Assembly (NCBI RefSeq): GCF_013372285.1
Contig: NZ_CP054301.1
Coordinates: 1,102,001-1,166,000 of the forward strand
Origin: Marinomonas primoryensis
Lineage (GTDB): Bacteria; Pseudomonadota; Gammaproteobacteria; Pseudomonadales; Marinomonadaceae
DNA length: 64,000 nucleotides
Direction: 5' to 3'
Position numbers and translations under genes: made by a program. Positions within the stretch are counted from its first letter, which is position 1. Every line of letters starts with the position of its first letter. Positions 48,325 through 58,329 of the stretch are shown here, in pieces. The notes under the pieces were generated by a model. The model was not told the origin of the DNA, searched no databases, and saw nothing but the letters and a program-made list of their open reading frames with translations.

Positions 48325-49319
48325 ATCAAAACAGTCCCTTCGCTGATAGAGATATATTCCCCGGTGATGTAGAAAATTTTAATTTTTATCAACTAGTCGA
48401 ATTATTACATCGTCTTGAAAAGCAAGATCCAGAAAGTGAAGAGTGGGAATCACAATGCAGGTTAGTATTTAGTGCAAACCCTAGTTTAGGTTTTTCACCT
48501 TCAGATGTATCGACACTGTCTGTGCTCGATGATCAAAGGTTAAAACTTCAAACTAATTTTTTTGGCTTAGCGGGTGCCCAGTCACCACTTCCTGGTTTTA
48601 TGCTGGAAGAACTTGCGAGTGAAGATGAATTTGGATTGCGGCGACAGTTTTTGGATTTTTTTAATAATCGATTAATTACTCTTGTTTATCGGGTATGGAG
48701 AAAATATCGCTATTATGTGCGTTTTCAAGAGGAAGCAAAAGATCAATTTTCTGCTCAGCTATTTGCTTTTGTTGGTTTAGCCGACCAAGGAATGAGAGGA
48801 GATACACCGATTAACTGGTGCAAAATGCTTGCTTACTCAGGAACGTTAGCAGGGAGGAGTCGTTCTCCTCAGGTTGTTGTGGGCATAATTTCTCATTGTT
48901 TTGATTTGCCTGAAGTATCAGTACGGCAGTGGGTGAAACGTAAGGTTCCGATTCAAAAAGCACAAAAAATACAACTTGGGATACAGAATTGTGACATTGG
49001 AGAAAATACAGTTTTAGGAAGCAGTGTTAATGATATCAAAGGGAAATTTGCCATTCAGATTAAAGGGCTAGATAAAAACCGATTTGCAGATTTTTTGCCA
49101 TTAGGCCGTGAATTTCTTTCTTTATGTAAGTTGGTCGAGTTTATTTTAAGAGAGCAAATGGCATATGACCTTGAACTTACATTAAAAGAGAACGAGGCGC
49201 CTACTATGTCGCTTGGTAATGGCAATGTTTCTTTAGGCTGGTCGTCGTTTCTTGGTGAATCTAAACACAAGTTGAAACAACAACGTGAGAAAAAAGTTGT
49301 GATACAAGTAAGGCAATAG
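48288..49319 (+). CDS. tssG: T6SS baseplate protein TssG
   Basis: Baseplate wedge partner of TssF, 343 aa. The start is GTG, preceded by AAAGAGGAG inside tssF. Recognisable text is FNFYQLVELLHRLEKQDPES, RLVFSANPSLGFSPSDVS, TNFFGLAGAQSPLPGFMLEEL and the central FLDFFNNRLITLVYRVWRKYRY. The long overlap with tssF and fixed order match the known TssF-TssG pair. Confidence 0.94.
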   Translation: MGDPGRDAAVNINQNSPFADRDIFPGDVENFNFYQLVELLHRLEKQDPESEEWESQCRLVFSANPSLGFSPSDVSTLSVLDDQRLKLQTNFFGLAGAQSPLPGFMLEELASEDEFGLRRQFLDFFNNRLITLVYRVWRKYRYYVRFQEEAKDQFSAQLFAFVGLADQGMRGDTPINWCKMLAYSGTLAGRSRSPQVVVGIISHCFDLPEVSVRQWVKRKVPIQKAQKIQLGIQNCDIGENTVLGSSVNDIKGKFAIQIKGLDKNRFADFLPLGREFLSLCKLVEFILREQMAYDLELTLKENEAPTMSLGNGNVSLGWSSFLGESKHKLKQQREKKVVIQVRQ

Positions 49320-49321
49320 TT

Positions 49322-50830
49322 ATGGAAGACGAAGAGAAAATTATCAATTTAGTGGTCGTAAATGTCAGTGCTCTTGAGGCAGGTCTGTCTGCAAAAGCGT
49401 CTTTCGGTGTCTTAGGTGGCATTATTGGTTCCGATGTTGATGCTTTTTGGTATTTGACTGATCAAGTTGGAACGATTTTTTCATTACATTGTGAAATTGT
49501 TTTTATCGATGGCGCATTTTGTATAAAAGATATTTGTGGCGAAACATATATAAATTTTTCTCATATGCCCTTGGGCAAAGAACAGTACGCACGACTTTCT
49601 GATGAGGACTGCATAAAAATTGGAGATTATGAGGTTCGTGTTTTTTTAAATAGAAAAGAAGGGAATGAAAATGAAAACTATTCTCTCGAACAACTTTTCT
49701 CGAGTAAAGCGTCTGAATTATTAGATGATGTGTATGATTCTGAAAATATTATATCTAATGATATAGGATATACAGATATAAAAGAGGATAGCTTAATAGT
49801 TGACCCTATTGAAGCACTCAATTCATATGATGATAAATCTCTTGAAGAAAGCCTTCTAGAGGATGAAGTTAGGGGTTTTTCTAATGATTTTGAAGAGGAA
49901 CTCTTAGACCATATTAATAATAATATAAATAAATATCCAAGCATTAGCTTACAAGCCGATACTGAAAATGACATAGAGTCTGCTTTTTCAATGAACGGGT
50001 TTAGAAAAAATATAAAAAAATATAAAAACAATTTAAAAATAAAATCATCAAAAGAAAATTCACAAGTTCCGAATGAAAAAAATCTAATTGATAAAATAAT
50101 AGTAAAAGAGGCTCATCCTATGGACGATAATGTATTAGATTTACTTGAGCAAGAGATGGCGGAAAATTACTCAAAACATGAATTACCAGCTCCTAGATCA
50201 GAAAATAATAAGCAATTTGAAAATAGGCTAATTACCAATAATCATGTACTAGGTGGCCCAATGTTAGCTGGCTTAGGAGTGGATGTAGGCAACCATTCAG
50301 ACATGGAAGAAATGCAGTCTTTGTCTGCTGAAATGGGCGCTACTTTACGAATTTGTATTCAGGGGTTACTAGATTTACACACACAAGTTAAAGATAGCCG
50401 TTATGGGATGATGCATAGAAGTCTTCAGCCAATAGAAGACAATCCACTACGCTTAGGCTTGTCTTATGAGGAGACAATCCGAACTATGTTTGATGAAGAG
50501 AAAAGTGCTGTTCATTTATCCGCAGCATCTTCAGTAGAAGAGAGCCTTCGAATGATAAAAATTCATAATGAGGCTGTGCAGTACGCTACTAATACCGCGT
50601 TAGGACAGATACTTAAAGCCTTGTCTCCTGATTCCTTATTAAAAAGGTTTAATCGTTATAGTCGTAAGCCGATGCTTGACTTTGATGAAGATAAATCATG
50701 GGCGTGGGATATGTATGGAAAGTATTATCAAGAATTAACCTCAAATCGCCAGCAAGGATTTGAAAAACTATTCTGGGAAATATTTGAACAATCCTATGAT
50801 AAAAAAGTTCGTGAGAAACATGCTGAATAA
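49322..50830 (+). CDS. tagH: T6SS FHA-domain protein (TagH/Fha type)
   Basis: A 502-aa regulator and scaffold. An N-terminal forkhead-associated domain (about 25-110) binds phosphothreonine partners in other systems. An acidic, Asn/Asp/Lys-rich linker (about 115-290) follows, and the C-terminal TagH/VasC domain (about 330-500) contains LSAEMGATLRICIQGLLDLHTQVKDSRYGM and FEKLFWEIFEQSYDKKV. FHA positions vary; no kinase PpkA/phosphatase PppA gene is in the window. It overlaps tssJ by 11 bases. Confidence 0.9.
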   Translation: MEDEEKIINLVVVNVSALEAGLSAKASFGVLGGIIGSDVDAFWYLTDQVGTIFSLHCEIVFIDGAFCIKDICGETYINFSHMPLGKEQYARLSDEDCIKIGDYEVRVFLNRKEGNENENYSLEQLFSSKASELLDDVYDSENIISNDIGYTDIKEDSLIVDPIEALNSYDDKSLEESLLEDEVRGFSNDFEEELLDHINNNINKYPSISLQADTENDIESAFSMNGFRKNIKKYKNNLKIKSSKENSQVPNEKNLIDKIIVKEAHPMDDNVLDLLEQEMAENYSKHELPAPRSENNKQFENRLITNNHVLGGPMLAGLGVDVGNHSDMEEMQSLSAEMGATLRICIQGLLDLHTQVKDSRYGMMHRSLQPIEDNPLRLGLSYEETIRTMFDEEKSAVHLSAASSVEESLRMIKIHNEAVQYATNTALGQILKALSPDSLLKRFNRYSRKPMLDFDEDKSWAWDMYGKYYQELTSNRQQGFEKLFWEIFEQSYDKKVREKHAE

Positions 50831-51326
50831 AAACGTAATAACGCCGTTACTTTATTTTTTGTGTGCTCAATTAATAACAGGGTGTAGCAGTCTGTCGGAC
50901 ACTACAATAACGCCTGGCGAAGCAAAGGATGAGCTAACACAAGTTACTTTTAGTTTGGTTGCTGATGATGATGTAAATCCAGGTTTGTTTGGCGTAGCTT
51001 CGCCTATTGAAATTCAGGTATTTGAACTCGTTGATGACTCGATGTTTATGTCAGCAGACTTTGATCAAATTACAGAAGATTATGAAAAAGCATTAAAAAA
51101 CAATTTCATAAAAAGCTATGACTACGTTATGACACCTGGCCAGTTTAAGTTTATTGATGATTTTGAAATAAACACAGAAACTAATTATATAGGTGTAATG
51201 GCCAAGTTTTCTGAGCCAGATCTTAGCGAATGGAAAAAAGCTGTCAAAATCTTAAATCGAGGAAGAATTTATCATTTACTGATGTTCTTTAACGATTATG
51301 AGGTTAAATTGAAGAAGGTTGAGTAA
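50820..51326 (+). CDS. tssJ: T6SS outer-membrane lipoprotein TssJ
   Basis: Lipoprotein of about 168 aa from the ATG at 50820. Lipobox LITGC with the Cys at about residue 22 shows outer-membrane anchoring. The C-terminal beta-sandwich has QIFELVDDSMF-like text (QVFELVDDSMFMSADFDQI) and FKFIDDFEINTETNYIGVMAKFSEPDLSEWKKA, typical of TssJ. It docks the TssL-TssM membrane complex to the outer membrane. An earlier in-frame ATG at 50796 is possible. Confidence 0.93.
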   Translation: MLNKNVITPLLYFLCAQLITGCSSLSDTTITPGEAKDELTQVTFSLVADDDVNPGLFGVASPIEIQVFELVDDSMFMSADFDQITEDYEKALKNNFIKSYDYVMTPGQFKFIDDFEINTETNYIGVMAKFSEPDLSEWKKAVKILNRGRIYHLLMFFNDYEVKLKKVE

Positions 51327-51328
51327 AT

Positions 51329-52663
51329 ATGATCCCTCGAAATAGAGTTATTTGGAATGAAGGTTTATTTATTAAGCCTCAGCATTTTCAGCAACAGCAG
51401 AGGTATAATGAATATAATTTAAACGAGCGTTTTCTTTCTGTTGGTCGATATTTATATGGGATATCACAATTACTAATTAATCCAGAATTTTTATCATTCG
51501 GTCGAGTAGCTGTTGACTGCGTTGTTGGCGTTATGCCTGATGGGACTGTCTTCCGAATCCCTCAAGAAGATATCTTGCCAGATGCTCTAGAAATTGAAGA
51601 TGCTACTTTAACAGGGCAAATTATTTATCTAGCAATTCCGTTGAAAAATGAGTCCTTGCTAGAGGTTGACTGGCCAAGTGAAAAAGGAACAGGTCGTTAC
51701 TCTAGCCGTCGTCAAGATGTTAAGGATATCCAATCTATTGATGGTGATACAGCCCCTATCGAAATTGCATCTCCACACCTTAGATTGATGTTGGAAAAAG
51801 AAGATCGTAGTGCTTATGCGTCTGTAGCAATTGCAAAAATCCGTGAAAAACGAACGGATGGTAGTGTCGTTCTCGAACCTGACTTTATCCCATGTCATTT
51901 TGATGTTAGCTGTAGTCCTCAGTTGCATAGATGTATTAATGAAATAGCAGGCTTGATGAAAGAGCGAGCTAAAGGTATTGCTCAAAGACTTGGTTCATCA
52001 GGTCAAGGAGCGATTGCGGATGTTTCTGATTTTATGTTGCTTCAAGCCCTGAACCGTTTGCAACCTATATTACAGCACTTAGTGGGATTGAAAAGCCTTC
52101 ACCCTGAGCGCTTATATGAAACTCTATCTTCAATTTGTGGTGAATTGGCAACCTTTACTGATGAAAGCAGACTTTCTCCAGAGTTGTTAGGTTATAACCA
52201 CGACATGCCAAGTGATTCTTTTTGGCAAGTTATTAGGAATCTACGTCAAAGCTTAAGTGTAGTACTGGAACCTAGAGCGGTTTCAATACGATTAGATCAT
52301 CGTAAATATGGACTAATGGTTGCGACAGTAAATGATACTCAGCTGATTGAAAATGCTGAATTTATTCTTGCTGTAAAAGCCGATATGCCTTTAGAGGAGC
52401 TACGTAAATTATTTAGTCAGCAAACTAAAGTGTCTTCTGTTGAAAAAATTCGTGATTTGATTTCGCATCAGTTACCTGGAATACCTGTCATATCACTGCC
52501 GGTCGCGCCTAGGCAGCTTCCATACTATTCGGGTTATACCTATTACCGTTTAGACAAAAGCAGTAATGCATGGGCAATGTTAAAAGGTTCTGCTGGCTTT
52601 GCTTTTCATGTTGCTGGTGCTTTCGAAGGGCTAGATCTACAGTTTTGGGCAATTAGGGATTAA
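51329..52663 (+). CDS. tssK: T6SS baseplate-membrane connector TssK
   Basis: Protein of 444 aa linking baseplate to TssL/TssM. Motifs VIWNEGLFIKPQHFQQQQRYNEY, ASPHLRLMLEKEDRSAYASVAIAKI and VAPRQLPYYSGYTYYRLDKSSNAWAMLKGSAGFAFHVAGAFEGLDLQFWAIRD are the family hallmarks. Two bases after tssJ and two before tssL. Confidence 0.97.
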   Translation: MIPRNRVIWNEGLFIKPQHFQQQQRYNEYNLNERFLSVGRYLYGISQLLINPEFLSFGRVAVDCVVGVMPDGTVFRIPQEDILPDALEIEDATLTGQIIYLAIPLKNESLLEVDWPSEKGTGRYSSRRQDVKDIQSIDGDTAPIEIASPHLRLMLEKEDRSAYASVAIAKIREKRTDGSVVLEPDFIPCHFDVSCSPQLHRCINEIAGLMKERAKGIAQRLGSSGQGAIADVSDFMLLQALNRLQPILQHLVGLKSLHPERLYETLSSICGELATFTDESRLSPELLGYNHDMPSDSFWQVIRNLRQSLSVVLEPRAVSIRLDHRKYGLMVATVNDTQLIENAEFILAVKADMPLEELRKLFSQQTKVSSVEKIRDLISHQLPGIPVISLPVAPRQLPYYSGYTYYRLDKSSNAWAMLKGSAGFAFHVAGAFEGLDLQFWAIRD

Positions 52664-52665
52664 TT

Positions 52666-53442
52666 ATGGCTGGTAATGGTAATGCAGGAAATTATGATGA
52701 TTTGCTTTTTGATGAAGCGAAAAATATTAATGAGGATAAAGAGTATTGGTTTCAACTTAGAGGGCACAATACAAATCCTTTAATTGATACCGCAACAAGC
52801 TTTTTTGGACTATCTCTAAGGGTAAAGAGCCTGAGTAAATGTCCAAATATAGAACAGATATATAAGCAGACGATAGAAGAAATCAACATTATCGAAATTG
52901 AGTTGACTGAAAAAGGTTATGAGCATGCTGTTTTAATGGCTTATCGCTATATTTTATGCGCTTTTTTAGACGAAGCCGTTATGGGGACGAAATGGGGAGG
53001 CTCCTCTGTATGGGCTGAATACTCTATGCTCTCACGCTATCATAATGAAACTTGGGGTGGTGAAAAAGTCTTTACCATCGTTTCTCGATTAGAAAAAGAT
53101 CCAGAACGATATAAAGATTTACTTGAATTTATGTATCGCTGCCTAGTGTTGGGTTTTGAGGGTAAGTTTAAAGTGATGAAAAATGGTAGAGAGGAAAGAG
53201 AAAAAATCATAAATAAAATTTATACAATATTAAATTCAATGGGAGAGAGTCAGCCCCAGAAACTAACATCATCAACTAATCAAGTTGTTAATACTCGTTA
53301 TAAATTAAGTCGCCAGCTTCCTGTATGGTCCGTTTTTGCCTTATTTTCAATTGTTTGGATGGTTGCATTCTCTGGTTATTACTTTCTTCTGCATTCAAAG
53401 TCGAAAGATGTCTTGATACAACTAAATCAAATCCTACAGTAG
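52666..53442 (+). CDS. tssL: T6SS membrane protein TssL (DotU-type, no peptidoglycan domain)
   Basis: Inner-membrane protein of 258 aa with a cytoplasmic IcmH/DotU domain and a single C-terminal helix (about 222-243, LPVWSVFALFSIVWMVAFSGYYFLL). Text ALMAYRYILCAFLDEAVMGTKWGGSSVWAEYSMLSRYHNETWGGEKVF is diagnostic. It lacks the OmpA-like peptidoglycan-binding extension, so another protein must anchor the complex to the wall. Followed by a 78-base gap. Confidence 0.95.
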   Translation: MAGNGNAGNYDDLLFDEAKNINEDKEYWFQLRGHNTNPLIDTATSFFGLSLRVKSLSKCPNIEQIYKQTIEEINIIEIELTEKGYEHAVLMAYRYILCAFLDEAVMGTKWGGSSVWAEYSMLSRYHNETWGGEKVFTIVSRLEKDPERYKDLLEFMYRCLVLGFEGKFKVMKNGREEREKIINKIYTILNSMGESQPQKLTSSTNQVVNTRYKLSRQLPVWSVFALFSIVWMVAFSGYYFLLHSKSKDVLIQLNQILQ

Positions 53443-53520
53443 TAGGTTTAATAGTTAAGGATTGAATAGATTCATACCTAATTATTAGTATTAATTTTTC
53501 ACAAGGAAGAAGGGACTAAA

Positions 53521-56139
53521 GTGATTCGAATTGAATTGTCGACATTAATTTCTAAATTAAACTCTCAAAGTAAAATTGCTTTAGAGCAAGCTGCTTCATT
53601 ATGTATTGAGCGCCAACATCCGGAAGTTAGCGTAGAGCATTTTTTGAGTATTCTGCTTCAAAATCCGATGTCAGATGTTTGTGTGATTTTTGATCATGTT
53701 AAGCTATCTAAAAATGAAATACAGAATGCAATTTCTAGTGGTTATCAAAGATCAATAGTATTGGATACCTACCCACCATTCTCTCCCTTGCTAATAGAGC
53801 TTTTACAAGAGGCATGGTTGCTTTCAACTACTGAATTGAATCAATTTGAATTACGATCTGGTGCCATATTATTAGCCTCGTTAATCCGACCAGATCGCTA
53901 TTATTCTTTTGAGTTAATCGGACTATTTGAAAGAATAAACAAAGAAGCAATTCGAAAAAACTTTTCATTATTATTGTCTCTTTCTTCTGAGTCTGAATCT
54001 ATGAAAGAAGACTCTAAAAGTTGTGACTATAAGACTGTCCTTCCCACAGCCAACAGTGCGCTTGAAAAATTTTGTAGCAATATTACTCAGCAAGCCAAGG
54101 ATGGAAGCTTAGACCCTGTTTTATGTCGGGAAGAAGAACTCAATTTAATGGTCGATATATTGTGTCGTCGACGTAAGAATAACCCCATTGTTGTAGGGGA
54201 CGCAGGTGTTGGTAAAAGTGCCATTGTTGAAGGACTAGCGCTAAGGATAGTTGCAGGAAATGTACCTGATAAACTATCTAATGTTGAGCTTTACTCTTTA
54301 GACTTGGGGTTATTACAAGCGGGAGCTTCCATTAAGGGCGAATTTGAAAAGCGTCTTAAAGGCGTTATAGATGAAATTAAAGCGTCGCCTGTTCCTATTA
54401 TTTTGTTCATTGATGAGGCGCATACCTTAATAGGATCTGGTAATCAGGAAGGTGGAAGTGATGCGGCTAATTTATTAAAACCTGCACTTGCTAGGGGTGA
54501 GTTGTCAACTGTGGCAGCAACGACATGGAAGGAGTATAAAAAATATTTTGAAAAAGATCCTGCATTAACTAGACGCTTTCAACTTGTAAAGATAGAGGAA
54601 CCTTCCGTTGAACAATCTGTTGATATTATGCGAGGTCTACATCATGTGTATGAAAAGGCACATAATGTACTAATACATGATGATGCCCTTAAAGCGGCAT
54701 CAGAGCTTTCTGCACGGTACTTATCTGGGCGACAGCTTCCTGATAAGGCGATTGATGTTCTTGATACCGCTTGCGCTCGAATTGCTATTAACATCACCGC
54801 ACCACCAAAACGACTCGGTCAGTTAGATAATCTTTGCTGCACTCGACAGCGTGAAATCGATATGCTTAAACGGCAGATTTTGATAGGTCAAAATGTTGAT
54901 CAAGAGCATTTAGATAGCCTGATTTCCTCTGAGTTAGAATCTGAAACTGAAAGACAAAAAGTAGTCTCTGAATGGCAAGAGCAGAAAAAATTAATCGTAA
55001 AAATTATAGAACTACGTCAAATCATCTTAACAGATGGCAATAATGGTGAATCAGAGGGTATTGAGAAAATAGATGATTATAGAGCAGAACTATCTGATTA
55101 CTATCAAAAAATGGACGCGATACCACTACATAATCGTCTAATGTACCCTGAAGTCAATGCTCAGCAAATTGCAGAAGTTATTGCCGACTGGACTGGTGTT
55201 CCAATTGATCAAATGAACTCTGATGAATTACACAAAATTACTCATTTACCTGAAATACTAAAGAAAAAAATAAAAGGACAGGACATTGCGATTGAATGTT
55301 TACACAGGCATTTATTAACTTCTCGAGCGGATCTTCGTCGCTCTGGAAGGCCAAAAGGCTCTTTTTTATTGGTTGGGCCAAGCGGTGTGGGAAAAACCGA
55401 AACAGTTATTCAGCTGGCAGAAGAGCTGTATGGTGGTAAGCAATTTTTAACCACAATTAACATGTCTGAATACCAAGAAAAGCATACCGTGTCACGTTTA
55501 ATTGGTTCTCCACCAGGCTATATCGGTTATGGCGAAGGTGGTGTTTTAACTGAAGCGATAAGAAAAAAACCTTATTCTATTGTACTACTGGATGAAGTAG
55601 AGAAAGCGCACCCTGAAGTGCTTAATTTATTTTATCAGGCTTTTGATAAAGGTGAATTAGCAGATGGTGAAGGACGTTTAATTGATTGTAAAAATATTTT
55701 GTTTTTTTTAACATCTAATTTAGGGTATCAAACCATTGTTGATAACTCTGAAACACCAGAGAAAATTGAATCAATATTATATCCAGAGCTTGTCCCTTTT
55801 TTCAAACCCGCCTTATTAGCAAGAATGGAAATTGTTCCTTATTTACCTTTAAACCAGAAAACATTAGAAAAAATCGTACGAAGTAAACTATCTCATTTAG
55901 AAAATCTATTGAGGACACGTTACAGCGCTCAGGTAGTAATAGACCAAGATTTAGTTAATGAAATTTTAAATCGTGCGACGCGCTCTGAAAACGGAGCCCG
56001 TATGTTAGAAGCGATTATAGAAGGGCAAGTTTTGCCTCCTATCTCTTTGGCTTTATTAAGCAGGCTCGCAGCTCAGGAGCCTGTCTCGAGAATATATTTA
56101 ACCGTTACCGATGGTCAGTTTATCGGTGAGGTTGAATAA
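53521..56139 (+). CDS. clpV: T6SS ClpV disassembly ATPase (TssH)
   Basis: AAA+ unfoldase of 872 aa that takes apart contracted sheaths for reuse. The GTG start has AGGAAGAAGG upstream. N-domain (about 1-150); D1 Walker A GDAGVGKSAIVEG, Walker B LFIDEAHTLIGSG; D2 Walker A GPSGVGKTETVIQLAEELYG and LLDEVEKAHPEV; C-terminal ClpB-type region. The middle coiled coil is short, as in ClpV rather than ClpB. Starts after a 78-base gap and follows TssL, as in Vibrio. Confidence 0.97.
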   Translation: MIRIELSTLISKLNSQSKIALEQAASLCIERQHPEVSVEHFLSILLQNPMSDVCVIFDHVKLSKNEIQNAISSGYQRSIVLDTYPPFSPLLIELLQEAWLLSTTELNQFELRSGAILLASLIRPDRYYSFELIGLFERINKEAIRKNFSLLLSLSSESESMKEDSKSCDYKTVLPTANSALEKFCSNITQQAKDGSLDPVLCREEELNLMVDILCRRRKNNPIVVGDAGVGKSAIVEGLALRIVAGNVPDKLSNVELYSLDLGLLQAGASIKGEFEKRLKGVIDEIKASPVPIILFIDEAHTLIGSGNQEGGSDAANLLKPALARGELSTVAATTWKEYKKYFEKDPALTRRFQLVKIEEPSVEQSVDIMRGLHHVYEKAHNVLIHDDALKAASELSARYLSGRQLPDKAIDVLDTACARIAINITAPPKRLGQLDNLCCTRQREIDMLKRQILIGQNVDQEHLDSLISSELESETERQKVVSEWQEQKKLIVKIIELRQIILTDGNNGESEGIEKIDDYRAELSDYYQKMDAIPLHNRLMYPEVNAQQIAEVIADWTGVPIDQMNSDELHKITHLPEILKKKIKGQDIAIECLHRHLLTSRADLRRSGRPKGSFLLVGPSGVGKTETVIQLAEELYGGKQFLTTINMSEYQEKHTVSRLIGSPPGYIGYGEGGVLTEAIRKKPYSIVLLDEVEKAHPEVLNLFYQAFDKGELADGEGRLIDCKNILFFLTSNLGYQTIVDNSETPEKIESILYPELVPFFKPALLARMEIVPYLPLNQKTLEKIVRSKLSHLENLLRTRYSAQVVIDQDLVNEILNRATRSENGARMLEAIIEGQVLPPISLALLSRLAAQEPVSRIYLTVTDGQFIGEVE

Positions 56140-56141
56140 GA

Positions 56142-57683
56142 ATGAGTAGATGGTTTAAAGCGGCTACCGAACTTGTTTTAATTCGGAATTCTGCAGAACT
56201 TCTTGTCAAACTTATAGAGGTCACTCGTAAAGAGCTTGCCCTTGACTCTGTATACGTACTAAAAGCAAGCCAAGATGGTCGTTTTTTTGAGTACTGTCAA
56301 AATGAAAAAAAATTAACCTGGTCAGTTTTTGATTTTAATCATCCTTTTTCTCATGTTATTCGCTCTGACTCTTCAATGACACTACAGCATAGTGAGTTGT
56401 TGTATTGGCAAGAGAATAGTGAGTTCAACCAGTTAATTGGCACAATAGATATACTGGAAAAAGTGACTATTATTCCAATGTTTGCTGAAAATAAGCAGCT
56501 GCAAACTATTCTAGTTTTGCACAGTGGCATAGATCAAATGGGTAGCATAGAGACGCATCAAGAGTTTCTCAATACCCTCTCTGTATGTGCTAATCATTTT
56601 CAGCTTCTTCATGAAATTGAAATGAAGAAGTGTAGTTCTAAGCAACTTTTTCAATCGTTAGTTGAAGTCGAAGAAGGGAATAAAAAAAATCATATGGCCA
56701 ATGGACTTGCTAATACTCTTATCGGTAATAGTGACGTTATGAAGAAATTAAGACAGCAAGTTGTCAGTGCAGCTGCCTCTCATTTATCTGTCATGATTCA
56801 AGGAGATACGGGGACAGGCAAAGAGTTAGTATCTCGAGCAGTACACGATCTTTCGACACATAGTAAAGCTGAATTTGTTGCAATTAACTGTGCCGCGATT
56901 CCTGAACACTTATTAGAAAGTGAGCTCTTTGGCTATATAAAAGGTGCATTCTCTGGTGCGGACAAAGATAAAAAAGGTCTATTGGCTGATGCTAATGGTG
57001 GAACCTTATTTCTGGATGAGATTGGTGACATGCCCATCGCCTTACAAGCTAAGTTACTTCGAGTGTTGGAATCTAAAAAATACAGACCTTTAGGTGCTGA
57101 AAAAGAACTTTCTTCTAACTTCCGTTTAGTGGTTGCAACTCATGTGAACCTTAAAGAGCATGTTTCAAATGGAAAATTCAGAAAAGATTTATATTACCGA
57201 ATTTATCAATACCCTATTATTTTACCGAAGCTCTCAGATCGAATAGAGGATGTTGAACTGTTGAGTCGCTATTTTATTAATAATTATAATACAGAGCATA
57301 AATATACTGTTCGAGGTTTACATCATAAAGCACTTGATTATTTGATGAGTTATCAGTTTCCAGGAAATGTTCGAGAATTGAAACATCTTATTGAATATGG
57401 ATGTACTCAGACTGAAGATGGTGAACAAGTGATATTTTCACACATTATAGATCGACTGGATAAAAATTTAGGTAGTGAAGGTATCGCTGTATTAGAAATT
57501 GGTATTGGAAGTAAAATTATTAGCGATCTAAAAGGGGCTTTAAAGGAATATGAAACCAATATTATAACATCAAGGCTTCGTGAATTTGATGGTGATAGAG
57601 CAAAAACTGCTGAGAGTCTAGGTATTCCTAAACGAACTCTGGCAGATAAATGTTTAAAATTGGAGATAGTTAGTAATGATTAA
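56142..57683 (+). CDS. vasH: Sigma-54-dependent T6SS activator (VasH-like)
   Basis: A 513-aa activator. The N-terminal sensory half (about 1-180) is GAF-like ([27 protein letters not shown]). The AAA+ domain (about 190-420) holds Walker [20 protein letters not shown] (Ser in place of Thr in the sigma-54-contact motif), [11 protein letters not shown] and [15 protein letters not shown]. The C-terminal Fis-type HTH is [24 protein letters not shown]. Set between clpV and vasI, as VasH is in Vibrio cholerae, where it drives Hcp operons. A sigma-54 target promoter is not seen here and may be at hcp loci elsewhere. Confidence 0.93.
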   Translation: MSRWFKAATELVLIRNSAELLVKLIEVTRKELALDSVYVLKASQDGRFFEYCQNEKKLTWSVFDFNHPFSHVIRSDSSMTLQHSELLYWQENSEFNQLIGTIDILEKVTIIPMFAENKQLQTILVLHSGIDQMGSIETHQEFLNTLSVCANHFQLLHEIEMKKCSSKQLFQSLVEVEEGNKKNHMANGLANTLIGNSDVMKKLRQQVVSAAASHLSVMIQGDTGTGKELVSRAVHDLSTHSKAEFVAINCAAIPEHLLESELFGYIKGAFSGADKDKKGLLADANGGTLFLDEIGDMPIALQAKLLRVLESKKYRPLGAEKELSSNFRLVVATHVNLKEHVSNGKFRKDLYYRIYQYPIILPKLSDRIEDVELLSRYFINNYNTEHKYTVRGLHHKALDYLMSYQFPGNVRELKHLIEYGCTQTEDGEQVIFSHIIDRLDKNLGSEGIAVLEIGIGSKIISDLKGALKEYETNIITSRLREFDGDRAKTAESLGIPKRTLADKCLKLEIVSND

Positions 57684-58320
57684 ATATCATTTTTCATTTT
57701 TTATACTAATTATTTTTTCAAGTTTGGCATCTTTTTCTTTTGCTAAGGAAGTAAATGATCTAGATAAAACAAAAGGTGCTACTGCTTGTACAAATATAGA
57801 ATTGAAAATACAGCGTCTTGAGTGTTTTGACACTGTGTTTTCAACGCCTATTTATGGCAGGAGAAGTAATACAGATAAGTCAAAGTCTTGGATAAGGGCA
57901 ACCACTAGTGAACTTAAACGTTTGTCTGGATCTCAGCCACTGCTAAGTGTTGCCGAAAATAATGCAGATGTATGGATCACAATACCTGCAACTAATCCTA
58001 AGAAACTGGATGCTCCATTATTAATATTAAGTTGTATTAGTGGAATTAGTCGCATAGAGCTTGCGCTTTCTGAACCGATTGATGATGGGCGGGTTAAGGT
58101 ATCTTTGGGAACTACAGAGACTAATTTTTGGCGAAACGACGACAGTGGTTTATTGCTTTCCTCTGGTCGAGGGGTAGTTGCGATACATCATATAAAAAGG
58201 ATGTTGTTAACGAATGAGTTAGTTATCCGTTCTAATAGCCCAGCAATCGATGGTCTTCACTTTGAGACAGATAGTTTGGTTGACGTCATTCAGTCCGTTC
58301 GCGAACGTTGTAATTGGTAA
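57676..58320 (+). CDS. vasI: VasI/TagO-like T6SS accessory protein
   Basis: A 214-aa protein with a signal peptide (about 1-24, ending FAKEV). It contains the CTNIELKIQRLECFDTVF pattern and a C-terminal LILSCISGISRIELALSEPIDDGRVKVSLGT, the VasI family text. It overlaps vasH by 8 bases. In Vibrio the equivalent (VCA0118) follows vasH; its exact role is not settled, with proposals in effector or regulatory function. Confidence 0.88.
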   Translation: MIKYHFSFFILIIFSSLASFSFAKEVNDLDKTKGATACTNIELKIQRLECFDTVFSTPIYGRRSNTDKSKSWIRATTSELKRLSGSQPLLSVAENNADVWITIPATNPKKLDAPLLILSCISGISRIELALSEPIDDGRVKVSLGTTETNFWRNDDSGLLLSSGRGVVAIHHIKRMLLTNELVIRSNSPAIDGLHFETDSLVDVIQSVRERCNW

Positions 58321-58329
58321 GAGAGTGTT

